DNA of 64,000 nucleotides from Arenicellales bacterium (GCA_030754035.1 JASMBC010000003.1:18201-82200); one strand, 5' to 3'. Shown: positions 34,325-44,319, counted from the stretch's first letter. Made by a program: numbers and translations. The notes: generated by a model from the letters alone, not told the origin.

Positions 34325-34854
34325 GTCACCGGCCCCTTTGCTATTACCAACAGGGTGATTGCGATTACAACGAAGACAGCATAAGCCACCAGGCCAGCGA
34401 TGATGCGCCGGATTCTGCGCCAGCGACGGCGGGCCTGTACCCGGCGCAGCCGGAACTGTTCCGCCGGTGCGACCAGTGGCATGAAGCCGGGGTCGAGGCT
34501 TATCGATTCGTCGGCCGCCGAACCTACCCGAATATATGTACCGTCGTCGAACTGGTAGCAAGCGTCGAATTCCCCGAGTGCGAGGCGATAGACCGTATCG
34601 GGAAAGCCCGGGCAGGTAGACTTGAGACGATGCTCGACCTGCTTGCGGTATACCGACCAGTTGGGATGAACAGCCCCATAGAGGCGGTCCGGTGCCTGTT
34701 CCAGCGCCCCTTCCAACCAGGCCAGTGCGGCATTAACCTGGCCCTCGGTCTGGTCGCTCCACCGCTGCAGAAAAAACGTTACCATGACCACCCCGGCACT
34801 AATGAGGATGGCATGGTCCAGCACGGTGGTGCCAATGGCACGGAGGATTTCCAT
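34321..34854 (-). CDS. Uncharacterised membrane protein with two terminal helices
   Basis: The 177-residue protein has one hydrophobic helix near the N-terminus (AILISAGVVMVTFFLQ) and one at the C-terminus (GLVAYAVFVVIAITLLVIA). Between them is a soluble part of about 110 residues with an Arg-rich stretch (RRVQARRRWRRIRR) just before the last helix. I do not recognise the family. The topology suggests both termini near the membrane, with a cytoplasmic or periplasmic loop. It overlaps the end of the EamA gene by 4 bp, tail to tail. Confidence 0.55.
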   Translation of the reverse strand: MEILRAIGTTVLDHAILISAGVVMVTFFLQRWSDQTEGQVNAALAWLEGALEQAPDRLYGAVHPNWSVYRKQVEHRLKSTCPGFPDTVYRLALGEFDACYQFDDGTYIRVGSAADESISLDPGFMPLVAPAEQFRLRRVQARRRWRRIRRIIAGLVAYAVFVVIAITLLVIAKGPVT

Positions 34855-34912
34855 CAGAATCCTTGGCAGTAGAAAATAATCACAACGTACCCAGACGCAG
34901 GAGAGCTAGCCC

Positions 34913-35536
34913 ATGACCTACAGACTCTACTACTCGGAACCCTCAGCCGCCATGGGAGTGCGCGCCATACTGGAGGAAATAGGTACGCCTTATGAGTTGG
35001 TGTGGACGGACATCTCCTCACCTACCTGGCGCGACCCCGCATTGCTCGCAGCCAATCCCAACGGCTGGATTCCGGTACTCGCCTGGGAGAATAGTTCCAT
35101 CTACGAGTGTGGCGCTATAACCGTCTTGCTTTGTGACCGGCACCCGGAGGCCGCCTTGGCACCGGCTGCCAGCGATCCGGACCGGGGCCTGTTTCTGCAA
35201 TGGCTGTTTTACTTCTCGAGTTCGATCCAGGTTGCCTATCAGATGAGCTACCATACGGAGCGTTTCTGTGCAGCAACAAAAGACGAGGACAGCGTCCGGC
35301 AGCGCTCGGCCCGGCGCCTGGAAGAAGTCTGGCAGGTAGTGGACGATGCCATTGGTGAAAATTCCTGGCTGTTGGGCGAGCGCTTCAGCGCGATCGACAT
35401 CTACCTGTACATGCTCACCACCTGGTTGTCGCCGAAGTACGGCCACCCGGTAATCGACCGTTTTGCCAATGTGCAACGGGTGGCTACCAGTGCTGCCACT
35501 CGACCTGCAGTGCGCAGCGTGTTTCAACCAGATTGA
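34913..35536 (+). CDS. Glutathione S-transferase family protein
   Basis: The 207-residue protein has an N-terminal thioredoxin-like domain (MTYRLYYSEPSAAMGVRAIL, with Y or S near 7-9 as catalytic candidate; NPNGWIPVLAWENSSIYECG giving the cis-Pro and the SNAIL/ESxA-type motif) and a helical C-terminal domain with RFSAIDIYLYMLTTW. These are the GST marks. It conjugates or reduces electrophiles with glutathione in the cytoplasm. A GGAGAG ribosome site precedes the ATG. Its class cannot be fixed. Confidence 0.85.
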   Translation: MTYRLYYSEPSAAMGVRAILEEIGTPYELVWTDISSPTWRDPALLAANPNGWIPVLAWENSSIYECGAITVLLCDRHPEAALAPAASDPDRGLFLQWLFYFSSSIQVAYQMSYHTERFCAATKDEDSVRQRSARRLEEVWQVVDDAIGENSWLLGERFSAIDIYLYMLTTWLSPKYGHPVIDRFANVQRVATSAATRPAVRSVFQPD

Positions 35537-35629
35537 TCGAACGCGAACGGTGCTCCCCCGGGGGGTATCTACGCATCTACCGGGATTGCGGCATCAAGAT
35601 CGCAGCACTGAGGTCGCGGCCTTGCTCAC

Positions 35630-35848
35630 CTAGGCTGACCGCTCCCAGCCCTTGCCAGCGCCGCAGCGCAGGCAGCGCTGGCTCATGAAGATCTTCTCCC
35701 AGTCGGCATCGACGGCGACATAGTCGAGAATAACCCGCAACGCCTTGGAGGTACTGCGAAATCCATAAAGTTCCCTGGCGTGCTCCAGCATCCCGACCAT
35801 ATCCGGATGCAGTTCCACCTCCAGGGTAGTTTTCTTGCCCATTGCCAT
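35630..35848 (-). CDS. Small RHH-like protein with C-terminal Cys-x2-Cys
   Basis: A 72-residue protein starts at the ATG 35848, after AGGAGA. It begins with a beta strand (KKTTLEVELHPDMVGMLEHA), then two helices (YGFRSTSKALRVILDYV), a layout like ribbon-helix-helix DNA-binding proteins. It ends with SQRCLRCGAGKG, which could bind a metal. A longer in-frame N-terminus up to 36034 lacks a ribosome site and looks non-coding. The function and target are unknown; it lies next to an enoyl-CoA hydratase gene in the opposite direction. Confidence 0.55.
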   Translation of the reverse strand: MAMGKKTTLEVELHPDMVGMLEHARELYGFRSTSKALRVILDYVAVDADWEKIFMSQRCLRCGAGKGWERSA

Positions 35849-36019
35849 GCTGCGGTTTCTCCTGGTGCTTGATCGAAGCGTATGGTAGCAGCGGCCGGGT
35901 ATACCGGGCAGCCCCGCATCGCCATGTCCCGGTATATTGTCCGGGAATTGATTCAGCAAGGTGACATGCTCCATTATTGGCCCGTGTCCAGCCCACCCAC
36001 GAAACAGGAGGAGCAGCCC

Positions 36020-36808
36020 GTGGACCTTACTCATGTCGATTACCAGCGCGACGACTCGCTCGCGATCATCTGCTTAAACCGTCCCGAGGCTGGCAATACG
36101 CTATCCCGCCAGATGGCGCTCGATATCCTCGCTGCAGCCACCGCGGCACGGGACGATGAAGCCGTGCGCGCCGTGGTCTTTAGCGCGCGCGGGCCCATGT
36201 TCAGTTTTGGCGGTGACCTGAAGGAATTCCAGCTCTTTGGTACCGATACCGAAAAACTGGCTACGATCGCAGACCGCTGGCACGAGGCTCAACACATCCT
36301 TCTGACCATGCCTAAGCCCGTGGTCGTGGGGGTCAACGGCATTGCGGCCGGGGGCGGCGTACCCATGACGCTGGTGGGCGACATCGTGCTGGTCGACGAA
36401 ACCGCCCGCTACCGCCTTGCCTACACCGCAGCGGGCCTGAGCCCAGATGGTGGCTCCACCTGGCTGTTGCCACGACTGATCGGCCTGCGCCGCACCCAGG
36501 AGCTCATTTTCGAGAACCGCGAACTCTCAGCGGCAGAAGCCGTTGACTGGGGGCTGGCAACCAGAACCGTCCCCGAAGGCGCTGCCCTGGAGGCAGCCGT
36601 CAAGGCTGCCCATACGCTGGCCCGGGGTGCGACCCAGGCCTACGCCTCGGCGCGCAGGATGCTGCAGGCCAGTTTTGAAAACGGTTTTATTACCCAGACC
36701 AATATTGAAACCGTCGAGATCGCCGCCAATCTGGCTGGGCAGGACGGCCAGGAAGGCATCGATGCTTTCATCAACAAGCGTGTTCCACAATTCAGAGGGA
36801 TGCACTGA
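36020..36808 (+). CDS. Enoyl-CoA hydratase/isomerase family protein (PaaG-like)
   Basis: The 262-residue crotonase starts at a GTG with GGAGGAG 6 bp before it; longer forms upstream lack one. The fold shows ARGPMFSFGGDLKEF (first oxyanion strand), GVNGIAAGGGVPMTLVGDIV (second), and AAGLSPDGGSTWLLPRLIG. In the last motif P-D-G-G resembles PaaG-type isomerases/hydratases rather than the Glu of classical hydratases. It acts on unsaturated acyl-CoA. The gene stands alone, away from the main fatty-acid operon, so it may serve another pathway. Confidence 0.88.
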   Translation: MDLTHVDYQRDDSLAIICLNRPEAGNTLSRQMALDILAAATAARDDEAVRAVVFSARGPMFSFGGDLKEFQLFGTDTEKLATIADRWHEAQHILLTMPKPVVVGVNGIAAGGGVPMTLVGDIVLVDETARYRLAYTAAGLSPDGGSTWLLPRLIGLRRTQELIFENRELSAAEAVDWGLATRTVPEGAALEAAVKAAHTLARGATQAYASARRMLQASFENGFITQTNIETVEIAANLAGQDGQEGIDAFINKRVPQFRGMH

Positions 36809-36882
36809 TCCAACGGGAACGAAACACCAATGCAGCTCGAATTCGAGCGGCCAGGCCGGTCAGTTTGAGAAACCGTCCGCGA

Positions 36883-37881
36883 TCAGGCCCCCAGGAACGA
36901 GGTGTAACCAAAAAGCCCGGCCGCACCACCGGTGTGTAAAAAGACGATGTTCTGGTCTTGTTCGAATTCGCCTTTTCGTACCAGGTCGATCAGGCCGGCC
37001 ATACCTTTGCCTGAATAGACCGGATCGAGCAGGATGCCCTCCAGCCTTGCCAGCAAATCGATCGCCTCCAGTGTGCTGGGCGCTGGAATACCGTAGCCCT
37101 CGCCCACATAGTCGCTGTTAGCGGTTACGTCGTCACGGCTGACCGCGCCGGCAGCGCCGAGTTTTTCAGCAGTCGTACAGGCCAGGCGAAAAACGTTTTC
37201 TTCCTGCTGCGCCTTTTCGGCGCGCACGCTGATGCCTAATACTGGAATGTCGCTGCGAATACCGGACAGCCCCGTCACCAGGCCCGCCTGAGTGCCGGTA
37301 CTGCCGGTCGCGTGGATCACCTGGTCGATGCGCAAGTCGCGGTCATTGGCCTGGCCCACGAGTTCAAAGGCCGCGTTGACGTAACCCAGTGCACCGGTGG
37401 CATTCGAACCTCCGCCGGGGATGAGGTAAGCATTCTTTCCCTCGGCCTGGAAACGCTCGGCAGCCGCCGTCAGTGCCGCCTCCATGTCGGTACCGCCAGG
37501 ATAGCGCTCTATGGCTGCACCATGCAGGCGATCGAGCAGCACGTTGCCATTGTGTTGGTAGTTGCGCTCGCCGATACCGGTGCGATCCTCGAGCAGGATG
37601 TGGCAGGCGATACCGAGGCGGGCAGCAAACGCCGCCGTCTGTCGGGCATGATTCGACTGGGTGGCACCCTGGGTGAGGACAACGTCGGCACCTTGCACAT
37701 GCGCCTGAGCCAACAGGAACTCGAGCTTGCGGGTCTTGTTGCCGCCGGTGGACATACCAGTGCAGTCGTCGCGCTTGATCCAGATACTCGGACCACCGAG
37801 TTCACGACTGAGATTCTGCAGAAGTTCCAACGGTGTTGGCAGGTGGCCCCAGTGCAAGCGGGGAAAACGGGCAAGGTTCAT
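36883..37881 (-). CDS. PLP-dependent D-cysteine desulfhydrase/ACC deaminase family
   Basis: The 332-residue enzyme starts at the ATG 37881 ([12 protein letters not shown]). It has [25 protein letters not shown], and [15 protein letters not shown] with the PLP-binding lysine, then [20 protein letters not shown]. This matches DcyD/ACC deaminase; ACC deaminase needs particular active-site residues that I cannot check by eye, so DcyD is the safer name. It would split D-cysteine into pyruvate, ammonia and sulfide. It has no operon partner. Confidence 0.85.
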   Translation of the reverse strand: MNLARFPRLHWGHLPTPLELLQNLSRELGGPSIWIKRDDCTGMSTGGNKTRKLEFLLAQAHVQGADVVLTQGATQSNHARQTAAFAARLGIACHILLEDRTGIGERNYQHNGNVLLDRLHGAAIERYPGGTDMEAALTAAAERFQAEGKNAYLIPGGGSNATGALGYVNAAFELVGQANDRDLRIDQVIHATGSTGTQAGLVTGLSGIRSDIPVLGISVRAEKAQQEENVFRLACTTAEKLGAAGAVSRDDVTANSDYVGEGYGIPAPSTLEAIDLLARLEGILLDPVYSGKGMAGLIDLVRKGEFEQDQNIVFLHTGGAAGLFGYTSFLGA

Positions 37882-38080
37882 AACTACTGGTCTGGGGGCG
37901 AGTGCTGCTCTGAAAATCTTACGGCCTATTCTATCCTGCCGCCGGTACTGGTGGCCGCCATTGGACCGTAGCACTTGCCCCTGCACCCAAAGTGGCTTAA
38001 CCATTCCCACCACAGGTTGGGCGTGTTTCAGATTAGCCTAGCCTTCCTCTTGCCCGAATGGCCAGCAGATTGCTGGGAGT

Positions 38081-38491
38081 TCAAGCCGGCATCTTGTCAA
38101 AGGCCTTGACCGCCGGGTCCAGCGGCGTAGACGGCAAACTGCGACAACTGTAAACGTAGGCAGTCGCCTGGAACCAGCTGGCATCGTCAATCACGCCCAC
38201 CCGCACACCGCGCCGATCCGGCGTTCGGGTATTGCTGGTGAACATCTGTGACCCACAGGTCGGACAGAAATACTTGGTCATGGTGTTACCGGTATCGCTC
38301 AAATGCTGATAACTTCCGGTTGTCCCACGAATGCTGAGCGCCTCGACCGGCACGAACACCAGCGACCCATAGACCGCACCGGTGTTCCGGCGACAGTCAT
38401 CGCAATGGCAGTTGGCCTGGAACACGGGTTCGGCGCTGCACTCGAACCGCACCGCCCCGCAAAGACAACGGCCGGCAAATTTCTCCACCAT
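38081..38491 (-). CDS. GFA family zinc protein
   Basis: The 136-residue protein starts at the ATG at 38491 (MVEKFAGRCLCGAVRF). Its zinc motifs are RCLCGAVRFECS, NCHCDDCRRNTGAVYG and YFCPTCGSQMFT. It belongs to the glutathione-dependent formaldehyde-activating family but is quite unlike the copy at 9.8 kb. The role is unproven. The gene is the last core-like gene before the probable inserted block; its 5' side faces a stray fragment of an ABC transporter gene. Confidence 0.85.
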   Translation of the reverse strand: MVEKFAGRCLCGAVRFECSAEPVFQANCHCDDCRRNTGAVYGSLVFVPVEALSIRGTTGSYQHLSDTGNTMTKYFCPTCGSQMFTSNTRTPDRRGVRVGVIDDASWFQATAYVYSCRSLPSTPLDPAVKAFDKMPA

Positions 38492-38653
38492 ATTTTCCCC
38501 TCTATTGACAGGCCAGGCGTCACCTCCAGGACACACTGACCTTTTTGCTGGAAACACGAGTGTACCCACAGACCGAGCCACGGTGTAGTAGGGTCTGCTG
38601 GCAGGCTTGCCTCGCTGAAATACCGGGTTACACTGACCCCGGATTCAAAGGGC

Positions 38654-38750
38654 TCCGCACTCTTCGAAAGCCAAGACCTGATCCAGATCGATATCGATGC
38701 GCTTCAAAAGATAAGAGGCGGGAGCATCGGTTTCATCTTTCAAGACCCGA
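38654..38750 (+). pseudogene. 97-bp stray copy of the dppD-like gene at 43.5 kb
   Basis: This segment matches 43528-43624, the region after Walker A in the dppD-like ATPase gene, with only three mismatches over 97 bp by eye and no gaps. It contains TCCGCACTCTTCGAA, AAGATAAGAGGCGGGAG and TTTCATCTTTCAAGACCCGA. It reads in the same direction as the parent. The stop codon of the MFS gene (38740-38742) lies inside it, so the transporter's last residues come from this foreign piece. Confidence 0.85.
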
Positions 38751-39936
38751 GAAAATTCCATTTTAAATAATTTTTCTGCAACAAGAGAAAGGTCAATACC
38801 ACCAACAGGGCAACTGTACCGCCCAAATGAAAAACCTGACTGTAGTCCATACGGGTTAGGAGTACACCCGCAGTAAGCGGCCCTGCCACTTTGCCAAAAT
38901 TGCGTACCGCACCGAAGAATCCCATACCCGCACCCAAATGACGGGTGTCCACACACTGACCAACAAACGCGACTGTGGAGGGAAAAATCAGCCCTTGGCC
39001 GGTACCGATGACAACAGCAATGGCCAATAACTCCATGTGTGCAGTTGTATATGGTAACAACGAGAGCCCAATCACGAGAACAAGATACCCGGCGTTGATT
39101 GCCGTCAGATAACCCACTCGATCACCAAATCGGCCGCCAACAGGTCGCATCACAAGATGCACTGCCTCTTGTATAGTAAAGAACAGCCCTACTGCGAGCA
39201 AATTGAAATCCGCCGCGTACAGCGCGTAGAGCGGCAGGAATGCCTTGATCGAATACGTGACCAAATAGACCAGCATCTCGAGGACGCCGGCCACCCACAG
39301 CCTGGAATTGGACATCACGGCGCTGAAAGCGCTTTTCCACGCCCGCCCGAATTCCCTTTCCTGTTTCATATTCCATCTATGTGGTGGGCCTGAAAAATCC
39401 ATCATGCATACGGGCAGAAAGGCAAGACAGCTCATGAAACCAATTAAGGTGAATACGGTAGCCGGGTCCATCCAGGTGAGAAGCCATGCGCCCAAAAGTG
39501 GCGCCAGCAAATAACTGCCGCTTCGCGCCATACCAAACCAGCCGAGGCGTTCCGCCTTCCCAGAGACCGCCATCTCAGCCACAAAAGCCAGCGTAACAGG
39601 TCCGAAAACTGCAGTAGCGAGTCCATGCAGAAGGCGCAGTGCAAAAAGTTCTTCCGGGGTATTGACCCATGAATAGAGAAACGGCATACCCGAAAACAGC
39701 ACAAGGCCCGTCAAAAGCCAAAGCCTTCTTCCCCACCGATCCGAAAACCAGCCGAAAATCGGCTTGAGTACCATGCCCGTCATCGTCGAGACCGATACGA
39801 TAGCCCCAACCAAAAGTTCTCCGGCCCCAAGAGATGCCGCAAACAGCGGCATCAGCGGTGTTTTACCCACCTGATAGGCGGTACGTACAATTAGATCAGC
39901 ACAAGTAATGCGCCATAAATCCAGCGAAACTCGCAT
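38740..39936 (-). CDS. MFS transporter with a junction-derived C-terminus
   Basis: The 398-residue protein has twelve predicted helices and the MFS loop motif GWFSDRWGRRLW near residues 60-71, with a partner loop GGRFGDRVGYL in the second half. It exports or imports a small solute at the inner membrane. The end reads LLLQKNYLKWNFLGS, the last residues being coded by the antisense of the dppD fragment, so the native C-terminus is probably lost. It sits 11 bp after the BNR gene and may be translated with it. Function is likely kept because the twelfth helix is whole. Confidence 0.85.
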   Translation of the reverse strand: MRVSLDLWRITCADLIVRTAYQVGKTPLMPLFAASLGAGELLVGAIVSVSTMTGMVLKPIFGWFSDRWGRRLWLLTGLVLFSGMPFLYSWVNTPEELFALRLLHGLATAVFGPVTLAFVAEMAVSGKAERLGWFGMARSGSYLLAPLLGAWLLTWMDPATVFTLIGFMSCLAFLPVCMMDFSGPPHRWNMKQEREFGRAWKSAFSAVMSNSRLWVAGVLEMLVYLVTYSIKAFLPLYALYAADFNLLAVGLFFTIQEAVHLVMRPVGGRFGDRVGYLTAINAGYLVLVIGLSLLPYTTAHMELLAIAVVIGTGQGLIFPSTVAFVGQCVDTRHLGAGMGFFGAVRNFGKVAGPLTAGVLLTRMDYSQVFHLGGTVALLVVLTFLLLQKNYLKWNFLGS

Positions 39937-39947
39937 GATGTAAAGAC

Positions 39948-42900
39948 TCAGGCGATGATCGCGGGGACGCCAGCTTTTCCTACTTTTGCATTCAGTGTCG
40001 CAATCGGCCCATCGACAAGTTTGTTGAGCTTTCGGATTTCACCATCGATTTTTCGAACGACCTCCACTGACACCTCCCGGGTCTGAGCCGGAGGCGCCGT
40101 ATCAGACATCGTGACACACCACATCATGCCACCCAATGTGTCATCGAGACCCGCTGGATGACGCAACTCATCACGTGGACTCTCGCGCCGCGTATCTACG
40201 AACGTGTTTTCGATTACCTCCAGTTTTTTTCGAATCGAAATAGCACTCGACACGGCTCGTCGCAGTCCTTTGGGCAATTTTTGGATGAGGTCATCGAGTT
40301 GTCGCTTCATCCGACGAATACGGTCAACATGCGTGTGCAATTCCGAACGTTTGGCGGTCAGTTCCTGTAGCAACTCGAACTGCTCATCGAGATCAGCCTG
40401 GGTGGCATCCACCCGGGGATCCTTAAGTAGCAACAATGACGCAGTGGCACTTCTTCCACCAACTGATATCCGAATATCGTACCGCCCCGGAGGCGCGGCA
40501 GGCCCCCTACCCTTGGGTTCTTGTGCTAACGGTTCATAATCCCTTGTGGCCAAGGACGGATCAAGCGGTTTCGCAGCCTGATAACTTAGATTCCAGACAA
40601 ACCGATTCAATCCCGAATTTGCCGGCAATCGTCGTTCTGGTTTCTCGGTTTCCGCACTAGAAAAACTTTCAATCATGACGCCCGTTTTATCGCAGATCGA
40701 GAGTTCGACGGCAGATTCCTGTTTACTCTTCAACCAGTAATAGATAATCGCGCCCCCTGGCGGATTCTCACCGACATCAAGGTGTCGCCGAACAGTCGTA
40801 CCATCGGGCTGTTTTTGGCGATAGGTCGTGCCAGTAAGACCAAAGGCTGGGCTGTAATCTTTGCCATCACCATCAAATACACCCGCCGCCCACTGGAGTT
40901 TGAGACGGTAGGTCGGGCGCGGAGTGAACAGCAGTGGGATTACCTTCCTGTCCGTGCTAATCGGCATTTCTCGAAGCGGCGTAATGTCGTCTAGTATCCA
41001 GAAGGAGCGACCGTGGGTTGCGGCCACCAGATCAGCGTCTTTGATCTTGAGATCGTAAACTGGGGCAACCGGTAAGCCACCGCGCATACGGCTCCACTGC
41101 TGTCCGTCATCGAGCGAATAAAAAATTCCAGTCTCGGTACCGACAAACAGCAAACCTGGTCGTATAGCATCGGATCGGATGACTCGAGTGATTTCCCCTG
41201 TCGGAAAATTACCGTTGATAGATTGCCAACTCTTTCCCCCATCTTGCGAACGGTAAAGGTATGGATTGTAATCATCTAACTTGTAACGGGTCGCCGAAAG
41301 ATAAATGGTATCAGCCTTATGCGCGGAGATCTCAACAGCGCCGATGTAGGACCATTCTGGCAAATCCTTCGGTGTCACTTTCTGCCACTTATCACCGTCG
41401 TCTCGACTCACATGTAAAAGGCCGTCATCAGTGCCCACCCACAGCTCCCCCGGACGGTGAGGGGATTCGACGAAAGTGGACAGGGTCGCATACTGCTCAG
41501 CACCGGCACCGTCGAGCGTCAGTGCACCTCCCGACAGACCGAGTGTTTCAGATTCGTTTCGGCTGAGATCTGGACTGATGGCCTCCCAGCTCTGCCCCTC
41601 GTTACGGCTGCGAAAGAGGTGATTGCCACCGGCATAAATCGTATTGGTATCGTGGGGTGAGAAGGCAACAGGAAATGTCCAAGCAAAGCGGTACTTCAAA
41701 TCCTTGGGAGCAAAGCCCGTTGACTCTTCCGGCCAGACATTGATCATCTGGATCTGCCGGGTCCGGTGGTCGTAGCGCTGTAAAGCACCGTTGCCGCCGG
41801 GGGCAGAACCGACGGCTCCGCTGTAAACGATATTGGGATTTTCTGGGTGCACTGCGATAAAACCACTTTCACCGGTACCCGGCAACGTGCAATCACTCAT
41901 GGTGATCACGCCCCATTCGGCAGCACTCGGCACACTGATTGAGGTGTTGTCTTGCTGTGTTCCGTAAACCCGGTAGGGAAACTGATTATCGATATCCAGT
42001 CGGTACAGTTGCGCTGTCATCTGGTTATAAATAGTCGACCACGTATCGCCTCCATTGAAACTGACATTGGCACCACCATCGTTTCCCTGGACCATTCGCT
42101 GGTTGTTTTTTGGGTCAATCCACAGGTCGTGGTTGTCCCCATGCGGCGTTGTAACTTCCTGAAAACTGGTGCCACCATCCGTTGACTTCCACATTTGAAG
42201 GTTGGTGATGTAGACCGTATTCCTATCGCACGGGTCTGCAAACACATGGGTGTAGTACCAAGGTCGATGCAACAGATCGCGGTTGGGGGATACCAGCGAC
42301 CAACTGTCGCCACCATCCTCGGAACGGTACAGGCCTGCTTGCTCCGCTTCAACCAACGCCCAGACTCGACCGGGTTTTGCGGGTGACACAGCGACGCCGA
42401 TCTTGCCTTTCATGCCCTGCGGGAATCCTGGGTGCGTACTGACTTCTTGCCAGGAATCTCCACTGTCGGTGGAGCGAAATAACGCACTGTCGGGTCCGCC
42501 ACTCGAGAGATTCCAGAAATTTCGCTTCGTTTCCCATATTGAAGCAAAAAGAATCCGGGGGTTTGTTGGATCCAGCGAGAGATCCACAGCACCGGCTCGC
42601 GCGCTTTGATGCAAGATCAAGTCCCAGTGCTTACCCCCGTCGGTGGTCCGGTAGACCCCCCGCTCGGGATTCTCGCCAAACGCATGACCAAGTGCGGCAA
42701 CATATGCAATATCCGAATTTTCGGGATGAATACGGATCTCCCCTATATGGCGGGTCTCCTCAAGACCGAGGTGAATCCAACTTTTCCCGCCATTGCTCGA
42801 CTTGTAGACACCATCGCCAAAAGAGACATCGGTGCGAATCGTGGTCTCACCGGTGCCCGCGTAAATCACATTTGGATCACTGTCTGAAACCGCGAGCGCC

Positions 42901-43136
42901 CCGATGGTGGCGCTGGTTAGATACCCATCCGAGACGCATTCCCAGTAGGTTCCGCCGTCCGTGGTTTTCCAGATACCTCCAGCACAAGCGCCAAAGTAAA
43001 ACGTCATCGGGTCTGTGGGATCGCCGGCCACTGCTACGACGCGACCGCCCCGCGGTGGACCGATACAACGCCATTTGAATCCTTTAGTGATGGAATCTTT
43101 TCCCTGCTTTGTCTCGTTTTTCATTACATACCCCAT
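39948..43136 (-). CDS. Large BNR/Asp-box repeat protein (VPS10/sortilin-like propeller)
   Basis: The 1,062-residue protein is built of beta-propeller repeats with Asp-box S/T-x-D-G-G-x-x-W motifs: TTDGGTYWE, SSNGGKSWIHLG, TTDGGKHWD, STDSGDSWQ, SEDGGDSWSLV, STDGGTSFQ, SRDDGDKWQK, SQDGGKSWQS and more. A C-terminal part of about 300 residues has strands (YDIRISVGGRSATASLLLLK) and a coiled-coil-like helix (RSELHTHVDRIRRMKRQLDD). Relatives are secreted or membrane-bound, but this one has no visible signal peptide; the ATG at 43124 is a second possible start. It is divergent from the peptide ABC operon and upstream of the MFS gene. Confidence 0.8.
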   Translation of the reverse strand: MGYVMKNETKQGKDSITKGFKWRCIGPPRGGRVVAVAGDPTDPMTFYFGACAGGIWKTTDGGTYWECVSDGYLTSATIGALAVSDSDPNVIYAGTGETTIRTDVSFGDGVYKSSNGGKSWIHLGLEETRHIGEIRIHPENSDIAYVAALGHAFGENPERGVYRTTDGGKHWDLILHQSARAGAVDLSLDPTNPRILFASIWETKRNFWNLSSGGPDSALFRSTDSGDSWQEVSTHPGFPQGMKGKIGVAVSPAKPGRVWALVEAEQAGLYRSEDGGDSWSLVSPNRDLLHRPWYYTHVFADPCDRNTVYITNLQMWKSTDGGTSFQEVTTPHGDNHDLWIDPKNNQRMVQGNDGGANVSFNGGDTWSTIYNQMTAQLYRLDIDNQFPYRVYGTQQDNTSISVPSAAEWGVITMSDCTLPGTGESGFIAVHPENPNIVYSGAVGSAPGGNGALQRYDHRTRQIQMINVWPEESTGFAPKDLKYRFAWTFPVAFSPHDTNTIYAGGNHLFRSRNEGQSWEAISPDLSRNESETLGLSGGALTLDGAGAEQYATLSTFVESPHRPGELWVGTDDGLLHVSRDDGDKWQKVTPKDLPEWSYIGAVEISAHKADTIYLSATRYKLDDYNPYLYRSQDGGKSWQSINGNFPTGEITRVIRSDAIRPGLLFVGTETGIFYSLDDGQQWSRMRGGLPVAPVYDLKIKDADLVAATHGRSFWILDDITPLREMPISTDRKVIPLLFTPRPTYRLKLQWAAGVFDGDGKDYSPAFGLTGTTYRQKQPDGTTVRRHLDVGENPPGGAIIYYWLKSKQESAVELSICDKTGVMIESFSSAETEKPERRLPANSGLNRFVWNLSYQAAKPLDPSLATRDYEPLAQEPKGRGPAAPPGRYDIRISVGGRSATASLLLLKDPRVDATQADLDEQFELLQELTAKRSELHTHVDRIRRMKRQLDDLIQKLPKGLRRAVSSAISIRKKLEVIENTFVDTRRESPRDELRHPAGLDDTLGGMMWCVTMSDTAPPAQTREVSVEVVRKIDGEIRKLNKLVDGPIATLNAKVGKAGVPAIIA

Positions 43137-43305
43137 GAAGTGGCTTCAAACCAATCTCAATCCCGGCCAACCAGGCAAACCCCCATCTCGCTGCAAAGAT
43201 ATCACGACGCCCCCTCATTCAAGAAGAAGAAAAAACCAACGGAATCCGTTGACAGAATCGAGGCCTGACGGTTCCAATAGGGTAATTATCTGAACCGTTG
43301 CTGCC

Positions 43306-44319
43306 ATGCTATCAAATCCTGACTCAGATGTTGTGCTGTCCGTAACCGACGTCGTCACCCAGTTTGACACGGCCGACGGCAGGGTGCATGCCGTGAATGG
43401 GGTCAGTTTCGATGTTCGGGAGGGGGAATTGTTGGGTGTCGTCGGCGAAAGCGGCTGTGGCAAAACCGTCACCATGATGTCACTCGTCAAGTTGCTGCCC
43501 ATGCCGCCCGGGGAAATTGTTGGGGGATCCGCACTCTTCGAAGGCCAAGACCTGATCCAGACCGATATCGATGCGCTTCAAAAGATAAGAGGCGGGAGAA
43601 TCGGTTTCATCTTTCAAGACCCGATGACGTCACTCAACCCCGTTCTAACGGTTGGCTACCAGCTGACGGAAGCATTGCGCTTGCACAAAAATTCATCGAA
43701 GTCCGCTGCCCGGCAACGCGCCGTTGAACTTCTTGAACTGGTTGGAATTCCGATGGCGAAAGACCGACTCGATGATTATCCCCATCAATTCTCCGGTGGT
43801 ATGCGGCAACGTGTCATGATCGCCATCGCGTTGTCTTGCGATCCGAAACTGTTGATCGCTGATGAGCCAACGACCGCGCTCGACGTAACGATCCAGGCTC
43901 AAATTCTCGATCTGGTCAAAACTCTCAGACAGGAACTTGGCATGGCCATTATCTGGGTCACCCATGACCTTGGCGTGGTTGCCAATCTCGCGGACCGCGT
44001 GATGGTGATGTACAGCGGTTTTGTTGTCGAGCGGGCCGATGTTGAAAAACTTTATCGCACACCGAAACACCCCTACACCTATGCACTGCTTCGAACCCTG
44101 CCAGAAATGGAAGGAGAGCGGGCCCAGCGTCTGGAATCCATCGAGGGCCAGCCGCCCGACCAATTACAACGACCGGATTCCTGTCCGTTTGCACCGCGCT
44201 GCGCCTATGCGTTCGAGCGCTGCACTCAAGAGAACCCCCTTTTAGAGTTCGTTTCAGAAGGTCATGAGGTCGCCTGCTGGTGGAACATGGAAAAAAATGC
44301 ACCACGCGAGGCGAGCTGA
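43306..44319 (+). CDS. Peptide ABC transporter ATPase, DppD-like
   Basis: The 337-residue ATPase has Walker [29 protein letters not shown] after it, signature FSGGMRQR and Walker [13 protein letters not shown], then the oligopeptide-type C-terminal [17 protein letters not shown]. It drives uptake with DppF and two permeases downstream. The intergenic region with the BNR gene (43137-43305) carries a 7-bp inverted repeat (ACGGTTC/GAACCGT, 43268-43298). A stray copy of part of this gene lies at 38654-38750. Confidence 0.93.
   Translation: MLSNPDSDVVLSVTDVVTQFDTADGRVHAVNGVSFDVREGELLGVVGESGCGKTVTMMSLVKLLPMPPGEIVGGSALFEGQDLIQTDIDALQKIRGGRIGFIFQDPMTSLNPVLTVGYQLTEALRLHKNSSKSAARQRAVELLELVGIPMAKDRLDDYPHQFSGGMRQRVMIAIALSCDPKLLIADEPTTALDVTIQAQILDLVKTLRQELGMAIIWVTHDLGVVANLADRVMVMYSGFVVERADVEKLYRTPKHPYTYALLRTLPEMEGERAQRLESIEGQPPDQLQRPDSCPFAPRCAYAFERCTQENPLLEFVSEGHEVACWWNMEKNAPREAS

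Noticed and set aside
35548..35572. CCCCCGGGGG palindrome after the GST gene
   Set aside because: Short GC palindrome with no loop and no T-run; not a convincing terminator or site.
35849..36034. N-terminal extension of the small RHH-like protein
   Set aside because: No ribosome site at 36034, low-complexity residues, and it would overlap the divergent gene's upstream region; the ATG at 35848 has AGGAGA.
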